NCBI GenBank assembly: GCA_964057225.1 | Contig: OZ059894.1 | Span: 19,870,476 to 19,934,475 of the forward strand | Source of the DNA: Auanema rhodensis | Taxonomy: Eukaryota > Nematoda > Chromadorea > Rhabditida > Rhabditidae | DNA length: 64,000 nucleotides | Direction of reading: 5' to 3' | Shown here: positions 41,068 to 54,423 of the stretch, one piece after another | Position numbering within the stretch: position 1 is the stretch's first letter | How the letters are laid out: every line of letters starts with the position of its first letter | Translations under genes and position numbers: made by a program | The notes under the pieces: model-generated | What the model saw: only the letters and a program-made list of their open reading frames with translations | Told to the model about the DNA's origin: nothing | The model's database searches: none

Positions 41068-44000
41068 TTTCAGAATAATTTAGCAAAAAGTAGATGTTTT
41101 TAGATTCCTTTTTTCAAGGCAAAGACGATGGACATTGTTATTCAACGAAAAAATTAATTCTTCAGGGTGAAAATCGAGGATATAAGTGTGAACTTATATC
41201 AGTTGATATCTCGGTGCATTTTTAAGCTAGCGCAAATCTGATAACACAGAACGACGCAGCTTAAAAATTCGCATCGAATGCACTATACTACATTGAAAAA
41301 CGCTTAATACAAAAATTAGTTATGATCGTTTGAAAAATGATGCATTAGTGTATGTTGAGTTTCCATGTACACTCAACATTGCTTCCAAAAACATTTTGAC
41401 AAAAATTTTTTCGAAAAATTTCGAAATAATTTAGCAAAAAGTAGATGTTTTTAGATTCCATTTTTCAAGGCAAAGACGATGGACAATGTTATTCAACGAA
41501 AAAATCAATTCTTCATAGTGAAAATCGAGGATATAAGTGTGAACTTATATCAGTTGATATCTCGGTGCATTTTTAAGCTAGCGCAAATCTGATAACACAG
41601 AACGACGCAGCTTAAAAATCCGCATCGAATGCACTATACTACATTGAGAAACGCTTAATACAAAAATTAGTTATGATCGTTTGAAAAATGATGCATTAGT
41701 GTATGTTGAGTTTCCATGTACACTCAACATTGCTTCCAAAAACATTTTGACAAAAATTTTTTCGAGAAATTTCAAAATAATTTAGCAAAAAGTAGATGTT
41801 TTTAGATTCCATTTTTTAAGGCAAAGACGATGGACAATGTTATTCAACAAAAAAATTAATTCTTCAGGGTGAAAATCGAGGATATAAGTGTGAACTTATA
41901 TCAGTTGATATCTCGGTGCATTTTTAAGCTAGCGCAAATCTGATAACACAGAACGACGCAGCTTAAAAATCCGCATCGAATGCACTATACTACATTGAGA
42001 AACGCTCAATACAAAAATTAGTTATGATCGTTTGAAAAATGATGCATTAGTGTATGTTGAGTTTCCATGTACACTCAACATTGCTTCCAAAAACATTTTG
42101 ACAAAAATTTTTTCGAAAAATTTCAGAATAATTTAGCAAAAAGTAGATGTTTTTAGATTCCTTTTTTCAAGGCAAAGACGATGGACATTGTTATTCAACG
42201 AAAAAATTAATTCTTCAGGGTGAAAATCGAGGATATAAGTGTGAACTTATATCAGTTGATATCTCGGTGCATTTTTAAGCTAGCGCAAATCTGATAACAC
42301 AGAACGACGCAGCTTAAAAATTCGCATCGAATGCACTATACTACATTGAAAAACGCTTAATACAAAAATTAGTTATGATCGTTTGAAAAATGATGCATTA
42401 GTGTATGTTGAGTTTCCATGTACACTCAACATTGCTTCCAAAAACATTTTGACAAAAATTTTTTCGAAAAATTTCGAAATAATTTAGCAAAAAGTAGATG
42501 TTTTTAGATTCCTTTTTTCAAGGCAAAGACGATGGACAATGTTATTCAACGAAAAAATTAATTCTTCAGGGTGAAAATCGAGGATATAAGTGTGAACATA
42601 TATCAGTTGATATCTCGGTGCATTTTTAAGCTAGCGCAAATCTGATAACACAGAACGACGCAGCTTAAAAATTCGCATCGAATGCACTATACTACATTGA
42701 AAAACGCTTAATACAAAAATTAGTTATGATCGTTTGAAAAATGATGCATTAGTGTATGTTGAGTTTCCATGTACACTCAACATTGCTTCCAAAAACATTT
42801 TGACAAAAATTTTTTCGAAAAATTTCGAAATAATTTAGCAAAAAGTAGATGTTTTTAGATTCCATTTTTCAAGGCAAAGACGATGGACAATGTTATTCAA
42901 CGAAAAAATCAATTCTTCATAGTGAAAATCGAGGATATAAGTGTGAACTTATATCAGTTGATATCTCGGTGCATTTTTAAGCTAGCGCAAATCTGATAAC
43001 ACAGAACGACGCAGCTTAAAAATCCGCATCGAATGCACTATACTACATTGAGAAACGCTTAATACAAAAATTAGTTATGATCGTTTGAAAAATGATGCAT
43101 TAGTGTATGTTGAGTTTCCATGTACACTCAACATTGCTTCCAAAAACATTTTGACAAAAATTTTTTCGAGAAATTTCAAAATAATTTAGCAAAAAGTAGA
43201 TGTTTTTAGATTCCATTTTTTGAGGCAAAGACGATGGACAATGTTATTCAACAAAAAAATTAATTCTTCAGGGTGAAAATCGAGGATATAAGTGTGAACT
43301 TATATCAGTTGATATCTCGGTGAATTTTTAAGCTAGCGCAAATCTGATAACACAGATCGACGCAGCTTAAAAATTCGCATCGAATGCACTATACTACATT
43401 GAAAAACGCTTAATACAAAAATTAGTTATGATCGTTTGAAAAATGATGCATTAGTGTATGTTGAGTTTCCATGTACACTCAACATTGCTTCCAAAAACAT
43501 TTTGACAAAAATTTTTTCGAGAAATTTCAAAATAATTTAGCAAAAAGTAGATGTTTTTAGATTCCATTTTTTGAGGCAAAGACGATGGACAATGTTATTC
43601 AACAAAAAAATTAATTCTTCAGGGTGAAAATCGAGGATATAAGTGTGAACTTATATCAGTTGATATCTCGGTGCATTTTTAAGCTAGCGCAAATCTGATA
43701 ACACAGAACGACGCAGCTTAAAAATCCGCATCGAATGCACTATACTACATTGAGAAACGCTCAATACAAAAATTAGTTATGATCGTTTGAAAAATGATGC
43801 ATTAGTGTATGTTGAGTTTCCATGTACACTCAACATTGCTTCCAAAAACATTTTGACAAAAAGTTTTTCGAAAAATTTCAAAATAATTTAGCAAAAAGTA
43901 GATGTTTTTAGATTCCATTTTTCAAGGCAAAGACGATGGACAATGTTATTCAACGAAAAAATCAATTCTTCATAGTGAAAATCGAGGATATAAGTGTGAA

Positions 44001-47000
44001 CTTATATCAGTTGATATCTCGGTGCATTTTTAAGCTAGCGCAAATCTGATAACACAGAACGACGCAGCTTAAAAATTCGCATCGAATGCACTATACTACA
44101 TTGAAAAACGCTTAATACAAAAATTAGTTATGATCGTTTGAAAAATGATGCATTAGTGTATGTTGAGTTTCCATGTACACTCAACATTGCTTCCAAAAAC
44201 ATTTTGACAAAAATTTTTTCGAAAAATTTCGAAATAATTTAGCAAAAAGTAGATGTTTTTAGATTCCTTTTTTCAAGGCAAAGACGATGGACAATGTTAT
44301 TCAACGAAAAAATTAATTCTTCAGGGTGAAAATCGAGGATATAAGTGTGAACATATATCAGTTGATATCTCGGTGCATTTTTAAGCTAGCGCAAATCTGA
44401 TAACACAGAACGACGCAGCTTAAAAATTCGCATCAAATGCACTATACTACATTGAAAAACGCTTAATACAAAAATTAGTTATGATCGTTTGAAAAATGAT
44501 GCATTAGTGTATGTTGAGTTTCCATGTACACTCAACATTGCTTCCAAAAACATTTTGACAAAAATTTTTTCGAAAAATTTCGAAATAATTTAGCAAAAAG
44601 TAGATGTTTTTAGATTCCATTTTTCAAGGCAAAGACGATGGACAATGTTATTCAACGAAAAAATCAATTCTTCATAGTGAAAATCGAGGATATAAGTGTG
44701 AACTTATATCAGTTGATATCTCGGTGCATTTTTAAGCTAGCGCAAATCTGATAACACAGAACGACGCAGCTTAAAAATCCGCATCGAATGCACTATACTA
44801 CATTGAGAAACGCTTAATACAAAAATTAGTTATGATCGTTTGAAAAATGATGCATTAGTGTATGTTGAGTTTCCATGTACACTCAACATTGCTTCCAAAA
44901 ACATTTTGACAAAAATTTTTTCGAGAAATTTCAAAATAATTTAGCAAAAAGTAGATGTTTTTAGATTCCATTTTTTAAGGCAAAGACGATGGACAATGTT
45001 ATTCAACAAAAAAATTAATTCTTCAGGGTGAAAATCGAGGATATAAGTGTGAACTTATATCAGTTGATATCTCGGTGCATTTTTAAGCTAGCGCAAATCT
45101 GATAACACAGAACGACGCAGCTTAAAAATCCGCATCGAATGCACTATACTACATTGAGAAACGCTCAATACAAAAATTAGTTATGATCGTTTGAAAAATG
45201 ATGCATTAGTGTATGTTGAGTTTCCATGTACACTCAACATTGCTTCCAAAAACATTTTGACAAAAATTTTTTCGAAAAATTTCAGAATAATTTAGCAAAA
45301 AGTAGATGTTTTTAGATTCCTTTTTTCAAGGCAAAGACGATGGACAATGTTATTCAACGAAAAAATTAATTCTTCAGGGTGAAAATCGAGGATATAAGTG
45401 TGAACTTATATCAGTTGATATCTCGGTGCATTTTTAAGCTAGCGCAAATCTGATAACACAGATCGACGCAGCTTAAAAATCCGCATCGAATGCACTATAC
45501 TACATTGAAAAACGCTTAATACAAAAATTAGTTATGATCGTTTGAAAAATGATGCATTAGTGTATGTTGAGTTTCCATGTACACTCAACATTGCTTCCAA
45601 AAACATTTTGACAAAAAGTTTTTCGAAAAATTTCAAAATAATTTAGCAAAAAGTAGATGTTTTTAGATTCCATTTTTCAAGGCAAAGACGATGGACAATG
45701 TTATTCAACGAAAAAATTAATTCTTCAGGGTGAAAATCGAGGATATAAGTGTGAACTTATATCAGTTGATATCTCGGTGCATTTTTAAGCTAGCGCAAAT
45801 CTGATAACACAGAACGACGCAGCTTAAAAATCCGCATCGAATGCACTATACTACATTGAGAAACGCTTAATACAAAAATTAGTTATGATCGTTTGAAAAA
45901 TGATGCATTAGTGTATGTTGAGTTTCCATGTACACTCAACATTGCTTCCAAAAACATTTTGACAAAAATTTTTTCGAAAAATTTCAGAATAATTTAGCAA
46001 AAAGTAGATGTTTTTAGATTCCTTTTTTCAAGGCAAAGACGATGGACAATGTTATTCAACGAAAAAATTAATTCTTCAGGGTGAAAATCGAGGATATAAG
46101 TGTGAACTTATATCAGTTGATATCTCGGTGCATTTTTAAGCTAGCGCAAATCTGATAACACAGATCGACGCAGCTTAAAAATCCGCATCGAATGCACTAT
46201 ACTACATTGAAAAACGCTTAATACAAAAATTAGTTATGATCGTTTGAAAAATGATGCATTAGTGTATGTTGAGTTTCCATGTACACTCAACATTGCTTCC
46301 AAAAACATTTTGACAAAAAGTTTTTCGAAAAATTTCAAAATAATTTAGCAAAAAGTAGATGTTTTTAGATTCCATTTTTCAAGGCAAAGACGATGGACAA
46401 TGTTATTCAACGAAAAAATTAATTCTTCAGGGTGAAAATCGAGGATATAAGTGTGAACTTATATCAGTTGATATCTCGGTGCATTTTTAAGCTAGCGCAA
46501 ATCTGATAACACAGAACGACGCAGCTTAAAAATCCGCATCGAATGCACTATACTACATTGAGAAACGCTTAATACAAAAATTAGTTATGATCGTTTGAAA
46601 AATGATGCATTAGTGTATGTTGAGTTTCCATGTACACTCAACATTGCTTCCAAAAACATTTTGACAAAAATTTTTTCGAAAAATTTCAGAATAATTTAGC
46701 AAAAAGTAGATGTTTTTAGATTCCTTTTTTCAAGGCAAAGACGATGGACAATGTTATTCAACGAAAAAATTAATTCTTCAGGGTGAAAATCGAGGATATA
46801 AGTGTGAACTTATATCAGTTGATATATCGGTGCATTTTTAAGCTAGCGCAAATCTGATAACACAGAACGACGCAGCTTAAAAATTCGCATCGAATGCACT
46901 ATACTACATTGAAAAACGCTTAATACAAAAATTAGTTATGATCGTTTGAAAAATGATGCATTAGTGTATGTTGAGTTTCCATGTACACTCAACATTGCTT

Positions 47001-50000
47001 CCAAAAACATTTTGACAAAAATTTTTTCGAAAAATTTCGAAATAATTTAGCAAAAAGTAGATGTTTTTAGATTCCATTTTTTAAGGCAAAGACGATGGAC
47101 AATGTTATTCAACAAAAAAATTAATTCTTCAGGGTGAAAATCGAGGATATAAGTGTGAACTTATATCAGTTGATATCTCGGTGCATTTTTAAGCTAGCGC
47201 AAATCTGATAACACAGAACGACGCAGCTTAAAAATCCGCATCGAATGCACTATACTACATTGAGAAACGCTCAATACAAAAATTAGTTATGATCGGTTGA
47301 AAAATGATGCATTAGTGTATGTTGAGTTTCCATGTACACTCAACATTGCTTCCAAAAACATTTTGACAAAAATTTTTTCGAAAAATTTCAGAATAATTTA
47401 GCAAAAAGTAGATGTTTTTAGATTCCTTTTTTCAAGGCAAAGACGATGGACATTGTTATTCAACGAAAAAATTAATTCTTCAGGGTGAAAATCGAGGATA
47501 TAAGTGTGAACTTATATCAGTTGATATCTCGGTGCATTTTTAAGCTAGCGCAAATCTGATAACACAGAACGACGCAGCTTAAAAATTCGCATCGAATGCA
47601 CTATACTACATTGAAAAACGCTTAATACAAAAATTAGTTATGATCGTTTGAAAAATGATGCATTAGTGTATGTTGAGTTTCCATGTACACTCAACATTGC
47701 TTCCAAAAACATTTTGACAAAAATTTTTTCGAAAAATTTCGAAATAATTTAGCAAAAAGTAGATGTTTTTAGATTCCTTTTTTCAAGGCAAAGACGATGG
47801 ACAATGTTATTCAACGAAAAAATTAATTCTTCAGGGTGAAAATCGAGGATATAAGTGTGAACATATATCAGTTGATATCTCGGTGCATTTTTAAGCTAGC
47901 GCAAATCTGATAACACAGAACGACGCAGCTTAAAAATTCGCATCGAATGCACTATACTACATTGAAAAACGCTTAATACAAAAATTAGTTATGATCGTTT
48001 GAAAAATGATGCATTAGTGTATGTTGAGTTTCCATGTACACTCAACATTGCTTCCAAAAACATTTTGACAAAAATTTTTTCGAAAAATTTCGAAATAATT
48101 TAGCAAAAAGTAGATGTTTTTAGATTCCATTTTTCAAGGCAAAGACGATGGACAATGTTATTCAACGAAAAAATCAATTCTTCATAGTGAAAATCGAGGA
48201 TATAAGTGTGAACTTATATCAGTTGATATCTCGGTGCATTTTTAAGCTAGCGCAAATCTGATAACACAGAACGACGCAGCTTAAAAATCCGCATCGAATG
48301 CACTATACTACATTGAGAAACGCTTAATACAAAAATTAGTTATGATCGTTTGAAAAATGATGCATTAGTGTATGTTGAGTTTCCATGTACACTCAACATT
48401 GCTTCCAAAAACATTTTGACAAAAATTTTTTCGAAAAATTTCGAAATAATTTAGCAAAAAGTAGATGTTTTTAGATTCCATTTTTCAAGGCAAAGACGAT
48501 GGACAATGTTATTCAACGAAAAAATCAATTCTTCATAGTGAAAATCGAGGATATAAGTGTGAACTTATATCAGTTGATATCTCGGTGCATTTTTAAGCTA
48601 GCGCAAATCTGATAACACAGAACGACGCAGCTTAAAAATCCGCATCGAATGCACTATACTACATTGAGAAACGCTTAATACAAAAATTAGTTATGATCGT
48701 TTGAAAAATGATGCATTAGTGTATGTTGAGTTTCCATGTACACTCAACATTGCTTCCAAAAACATTTTGACAAAAATTTTTTCGAGAAATTTCAAAATAA
48801 TTTAGCAAAAAGTAGATGTTTTTAGATTCCATTTTTTAAGGCAAAGACGATGGACATTGTTATTCAACAAAAAAATTAATTCTTCAGGGTGAAAATCGAG
48901 GATATAAGTGTGAACTTATATCAGTTGATATCTCGGTGCATTTTTAAGCTAGCGCAAATCTGATAACACAGAACGACGCAGCTTAAAAATCCGCATCGAA
49001 TGCACTATACTACATTGAGAAACGCTCAATACAAAAATTAGTTATGATCGTTTGAAAAATGATGCATTAGTGTATGTTGAGTTTCCATGTACACTCAACA
49101 TTGCTTCCAAAAACATTTTGACAAAAATTTTTTCAAAAAATTTCAGAATAATTTAGCAAAAAGTAGATGTTTTTAGATTCCTTTTTTCAAGGCAAAGACG
49201 ATGGACAATGTTATTCAACGAAAAAATTAATTCTTCAGGGTGAAAATCGAGGATATAAGTGTGAACTTATATCAGTTGATATCTCGGTGCATTTTTAAGC
49301 TAGCGCAAATCTGATAACACAGATCGACGCAGCTTAAAAATCCGCATCGAATGCACTATACTACATTGAAAAACGCTTAATACAAAAATTAGTTATGATC
49401 GTTTGAAAAATGATGCATTAGTGTATGTTGAGTTTCCATGTACACTCAACATTGCTTCCAAAAACATTTTGACAAAAAGTTTTTCGAAAAATTTCAAAAT
49501 AATTTAGCAAAAAGTAGATGTTTTTAGATTCCATTTTTCAAGGCAAAGACGATGGACAATGTTATTCAACGAAAAAATCAATTCTTCATAGTGAAAATCG
49601 AGGATATAAGTGTGAACTTATATCAGTTGATATCTCGGTGCATTTTTAAGCTAGCGCAAATCTGATAACACAGAACGACGCAGCTTAAAAATCCGCATCG
49701 AATGCACTATACTACATTAAGAAACGCTTAATACAAAAATTAGTTATGATCGTTTGAAAAATGATGCATTAGTGTATGTTGAGTTTCCATGTACACTCAA
49801 CATTGCTTCCAAAAACATTTTGACAAAAATTTTTTCGAAAAATTTCAAAATAATTTAGCAAAAAGTAGATGTTTTTGGATTCCTTTTTTCAAGGCAAAGA
49901 CGATGGACAATGTTATTCAACGAAAAAATCAATTCTTCATAGTGAAAATCGAGGATATAAGTGTGAACTTATATCAGTTGATATCTCGGTGCATTTTTAA

Positions 50001-51948
50001 GCTAGCGCAAATCTGATAACACAGAACGACGCAGCTTAAAAATCCGCATCGAATGCACTATACTACATTGAGAAACGCTTAATACAAAAATTAGTTATGA
50101 TCGTTTGAAAAATGATGCATTAGTGTATGTTGAGTTTCCATGTACACTCAACATTGCTTCCAAAAACATTTTGACAAAAATTTTTTCGAGAAATTTCAAA
50201 ATAATTTAGCAAAAAGTAGATGTTTTTAGATTCCATTTTTTAAGGCAAAGACGATGGACAATGTTATTCAACAAAAAAATTAATTCTTCAGGGTGAAAAT
50301 CGAGGATATAAGTGTGAACTTATATCAGTTGATATCTCGGTGCATTTTTAAGCTAGCGCAAATCTGATAACACAGAACGACGCAGCTTAAAAATCCGCAT
50401 CGAATGCACTATACTACATTGAGAAACGCTCAATACAAAAATTAGTTATGATCGTTTGAAAAATGATGCATTAGTGTATGTTGAGTTTCCATGTACACTC
50501 AACATTGCTTCCAAAAACATTTTGACAAAAATTTTTTCGAAAAATTTCAGAATAATTTAGCAAAAAGTAGATGTTTTTAGATTCCTTTTTTCAAGGCAAA
50601 GACGATGGACAATGTTATTCAACGAAAAAATTAATTCTTCAGGGTGAAAATCGAGGATATAAGTGTGAACTTATATCAGTTGATATCTCGGTGCATTTTT
50701 AAGCTAGCGCAAATCTGATAACACAGATCGACGCAGCTTAAAAATCCGCATCGAATGCACTATACTACATTGAAAAACGCTTAATACAAAAATTAGTTAT
50801 GATCGTTTGAAAAATGATGCATTAGTGTATGTTGAGTTTCCATGTACACTCAACATTGCTTCCAAAAACATTTTGACAAAAAGTTTTTCGAAAAATTTCA
50901 AAATAATTTAGCAAAAAGTAGATGTTTTTAGATTCCATTTTTCAAGGCAAAGACGATGGACAATGTTATTCAACGAAAAAATTAATTCTTCAGGGTGAAA
51001 ATCGAGGATATAAGTGTGAACTTATATCAGTTGATATCTCGGTGCATTTTTAAGCTAGCGCAAATCTGATAACACAGAACGACGCAGCTTAAAAATCCGC
51101 ATCGAATGCACTATACTACATTGAGAAACGCTTAATACAAAAATTAGTTATGATCGTTTGAAAAATGATGCATTAGTGTATGTTGAGTTTCCATGTACAC
51201 TCAACATTGCTTCCAAAAACATTTTGACAAAAATTTTTTCGAAAAATTTCAGAATAATTTAGCAAAAAGTAGATGTTTTTAGATTCCTTTTTTCAAGGCA
51301 AAGACGATGGACAATGTTATTCAACGAAAAAATGAATTCTTCAGGGTGAAAATCGAGGATATAAGTGTGAACTTATATCAGTTGATATATCGGTGCATTT
51401 TTAAGCTAGCGCAAATCTGATAACACAGAACGACGCAGCTTAAAAATTCGCATCGAATGCACTATACTACATTGAAAAACGCTTAATACAAAAATTAGTT
51501 ATGATCGTTTGAAAAATGATGCATTAGTGTATGTTGTGTTTCCATGTACACTCAACATTGCTTCCAAAAACATTTTGACAAAAATTTTTTCGAAAAATTT
51601 CGAAATAATTTAGCAAAAAGTAGATGTTTTTAGATTCCATTTTTCAAGGCAAAGACGATGGGCAATGTTATTCAACGAAAAAATCAATTCTTCAGGGTGA
51701 AAATCGAGGATATAAGTGTTAACTTATATCAGTTGATATCTCGGTGCATTTTTAAGCTAGCGCAAATCTGATAACACAGAACGACGCAGCTTAAAAATCC
51801 GCATCGAATGCACTATACTACATTGAGAAACGCTTAATACAAAAATTAGTTATGATCGTTTGAAAAATGATGCATTAGTGTATGTTGAGTTTCCATGTAC
51901 ACTCAACATTGCTTCCAAAAACATTTTGACAAAAATTTTTTCGAGAAA
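41068..51948 (+). repeat. Shuffled short derivatives of the ten-monomer unit
   Basis: The diagnostic monomers of the 3510-bp unit persist in shorter, rearranged series. The A80/ctcaat type starts at 41770, 43525, 44929, 47035, 48790 and 50194 (spacings of 5, 4, 6, 5 and 4 monomers). The A127 type starts at 42472, 44227 and 47737. The catagtg type starts at 41419, 42823, 43876, 44578, 48088, 48439, 49492 and 49843. The monomer at 43174 combines A80 with A150, T202 and no ctcaat, so it looks chimeric. Two copies (46684 and 51247) share gatatatcgg, which destroys the GATATC site. The monomer at 51598 has several private changes. Confidence 0.8.
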
Positions 51949-54423
51949 TTTCAAAATAATTTAGCAAAAAGTAGATGTTTTTAGATTCCTTTTTTCAAGG
52001 CAAAGACGATGGACAATGTTATTCAACGAAAAAATTAATTCTTCAGGGTGAAAATCGAGGATATAAGTGTGAACTTATATCAGTTGATATCTCGGTGCAT
52101 TTTTAAGCTAGCGCAAATCTGATAACACAGATCGACGCAGCTTAAAAATCCGCATCGAATGCACTATACTACATTGAGAAACGCTTAATACAAAAATTAG
52201 TTATGATCGTTTGAAAAATGATGCATTAGTGTATGTTGAGTTTCCATGTACACTCAACATTGCTTCCAAAAACATTTTGACAAAAATTTTTTCGAAAAAT
52301 TTCAGAATAATTTAGCAAAAAGTAGATGTTTTTAGATTCCATTTTTCAAGGCAAAGACGATGGACAATGTTATTCAACGAAAAAATTAATTCTTCAGGGT
52401 GAAAATCGAGGATATAAGTGTGAACTTATATCAGTTGATATCTCGGTGCATTTTTAAGCTAGCGCAAATCTGATAACACAGAACGACGCAGCTTAAAAAT
52501 CCGCATCGAATGCACTATACTACATTGAGAAACGCTTGATACAAAAATTAGTTATGATCGTTTGAAAAATGATGCATTAGTGTATGTTGAGTTTCCATGT
52601 ACACTCAACATTGCTTCCAAAAACATTTTGACAAAAATTTTTTCGAGAAATTTCAAAATAATTTAGCAAAAAGTAGATGTTTTTAGATTCCATTTTTTAA
52701 GGCAAAGACGATGGACAATGTTATTCAACGAAAAAATTAATTCTTCAGGGTGAAAATCGAGGATATAAGTGTGAACTTATATCAGTTGATATCTCGGTGC
52801 ATTTTTAAGCTAGCGCAAATCTGATAACACAGAACGACGCAGCTTAAAAATCCGCATCGAATGCACTATACTACATTGAGAAACGCTTAATACAAAAATT
52901 AGTTATGATCGTTTGAAAAATTATGATTGTTTGAAAAATGATGCGTTAGTGTATGTTGAGTTTCCATGTACACTCAACATTGCTTCCAAAAACATTTTGA
53001 CAAAAATTTTTTCGAAAAATTTCAAAATAATTTAGCAAAAAGTAGATGTTTTTAGATTCCATTTTTCAAGGCAAAGACGATGGACAATGTTATTCAACGA
53101 AAAAATTAATTCTTCAGGGTGAAAATCGAGGATATAAGTGTGAACTTATATCAGTTGATATCTCGGTGCATTTTTAAGCTAGCGCAAATCTGATAACACA
53201 GATCGACGCAGCTTAAAAATCCGCATCGAATGCACTATACTACATTGAGAAACGCTTAATACAAAAATTAGTTATGATCGTTTGAAAAATGATGCATTAG
53301 TGTATGTTGAGTTTCCATGTACACTCAACATTGCTTCCAAAAACATTTTAACAAAAATTTTTTCGAGAAATTTCAAAATAATTTAGCAAAAAGTAGATGT
53401 TTTTAGATTCCTTTTTTCAAGGCAAAGACGATGGACAATGTTATTCAACGAAAAAATTAATTCTTCAGGGTGAAAATCGAGGATATAAGTGTGAACTTAT
53501 ATCAGTTGATATCTCGGTGCATTTTTAAGCTAGCGCAAATCTGATAACACAGATCGACGCAGCTTAAAAATCCGCATCGAATGCACTATACTACATTGAG
53601 AAACGCTTAATACAAAAATTAGTTATGATCGTTTGAAAAATGATGCATTAGTGTATGTTGAGTTTCCATGTACACTCAACATTGCTTCCAAAAACATTTT
53701 GACAAAAATTTTTTCGAAAAATTTCAGAATAATTTAGCAAAAAGTAGATGTTTTTAGATTCCATTTTTCAAGGCAAAGACGATGGACAATGTTATTCAAC
53801 GAAAAAATTAATTCTTCAGGGTGAAAATCGAGGATATAAGTGTGAACTTATATCAGTTGATATCTCGGTGCATTTTTAAGCTAGCGCAAATCTGATAACA
53901 CAGATCGACGCAGCTTAAAAATCCGCATCGAATGCACTATACTACATTGAGAAACGCTTAATACAAAAATTAGTTATGATTGTTTGAAAAATGATGCGTT
54001 AGTGTATGTTGAGTTTCCATGTACACTCAACATTGCTTCCAAAAACATTTTGACAAAAATTTTTTCGAAAAATTTCAGAATAATTTAGCAAAAAGTAGAT
54101 GTTTTTAGATTCCATTTTTCAAGGCAAAGACGATGGACAATGTTATTCAACGAAAAAATTAATTCTTCAGGGTGAAAATCGAGGATATAAGTGTGAACTT
54201 ATATCAGTTGATATCTCGGTGCATTTTTAAGCTAGCGCAAATCTGATAACACAGATCGACGCAGCTTAAAAATCCGCATCGAATGCACTATACTACATTG
54301 AGAAACGCTTAATACAAAAATTAGTTATGATTGTTTGAAAAATGATGCGTTAGTGTATGTTGAGTTTCCATGTACACTCAACATTGCTTCCAAAAACATT
54401 TTGACAAAAATTTTTTCGAAAAA
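51949..54423 (+). repeat. Monomers 149-155, mixed types, including the only length variant
   Basis: Seven monomers between two higher-order domains. The third is the 369-bp length variant (52651-53019). The copies at 53722 and 54073 are close twins sharing gattgttt and G277. The copy at 53020 has a private G to A at 53350 (monomer position 331). Confidence 0.8.
52903..52938 (+). repeat. 18-bp tandem duplication inside one monomer
   Basis: Two adjacent 18-base copies occupy 52903-52920 and 52921-52938, differing at one base (gatcg versus gattg). This lengthens monomer 52651-53019 to 369 bp and is the only register shift I found. Sequence after the duplication carries gattg and G277 (gcgtt), a pairing otherwise seen only in the monomers at 53722 and 54073, while the part before it carries the usual gatcg. 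The insertion is therefore better explained by a misaligned exchange between two monomer types than by simple slippage. Confidence 0.85.

Noticed and set aside
49789-50016. 75-codon open frame
   Set aside because: It is the satellite itself. The frame opens because this monomer has TTGGATT where others have TTAGATT (a lost TAG) together with the catagtg variant. Neighbouring copies have stops in the same frame, and the only ATG lies within the conserved hairpin loop region.
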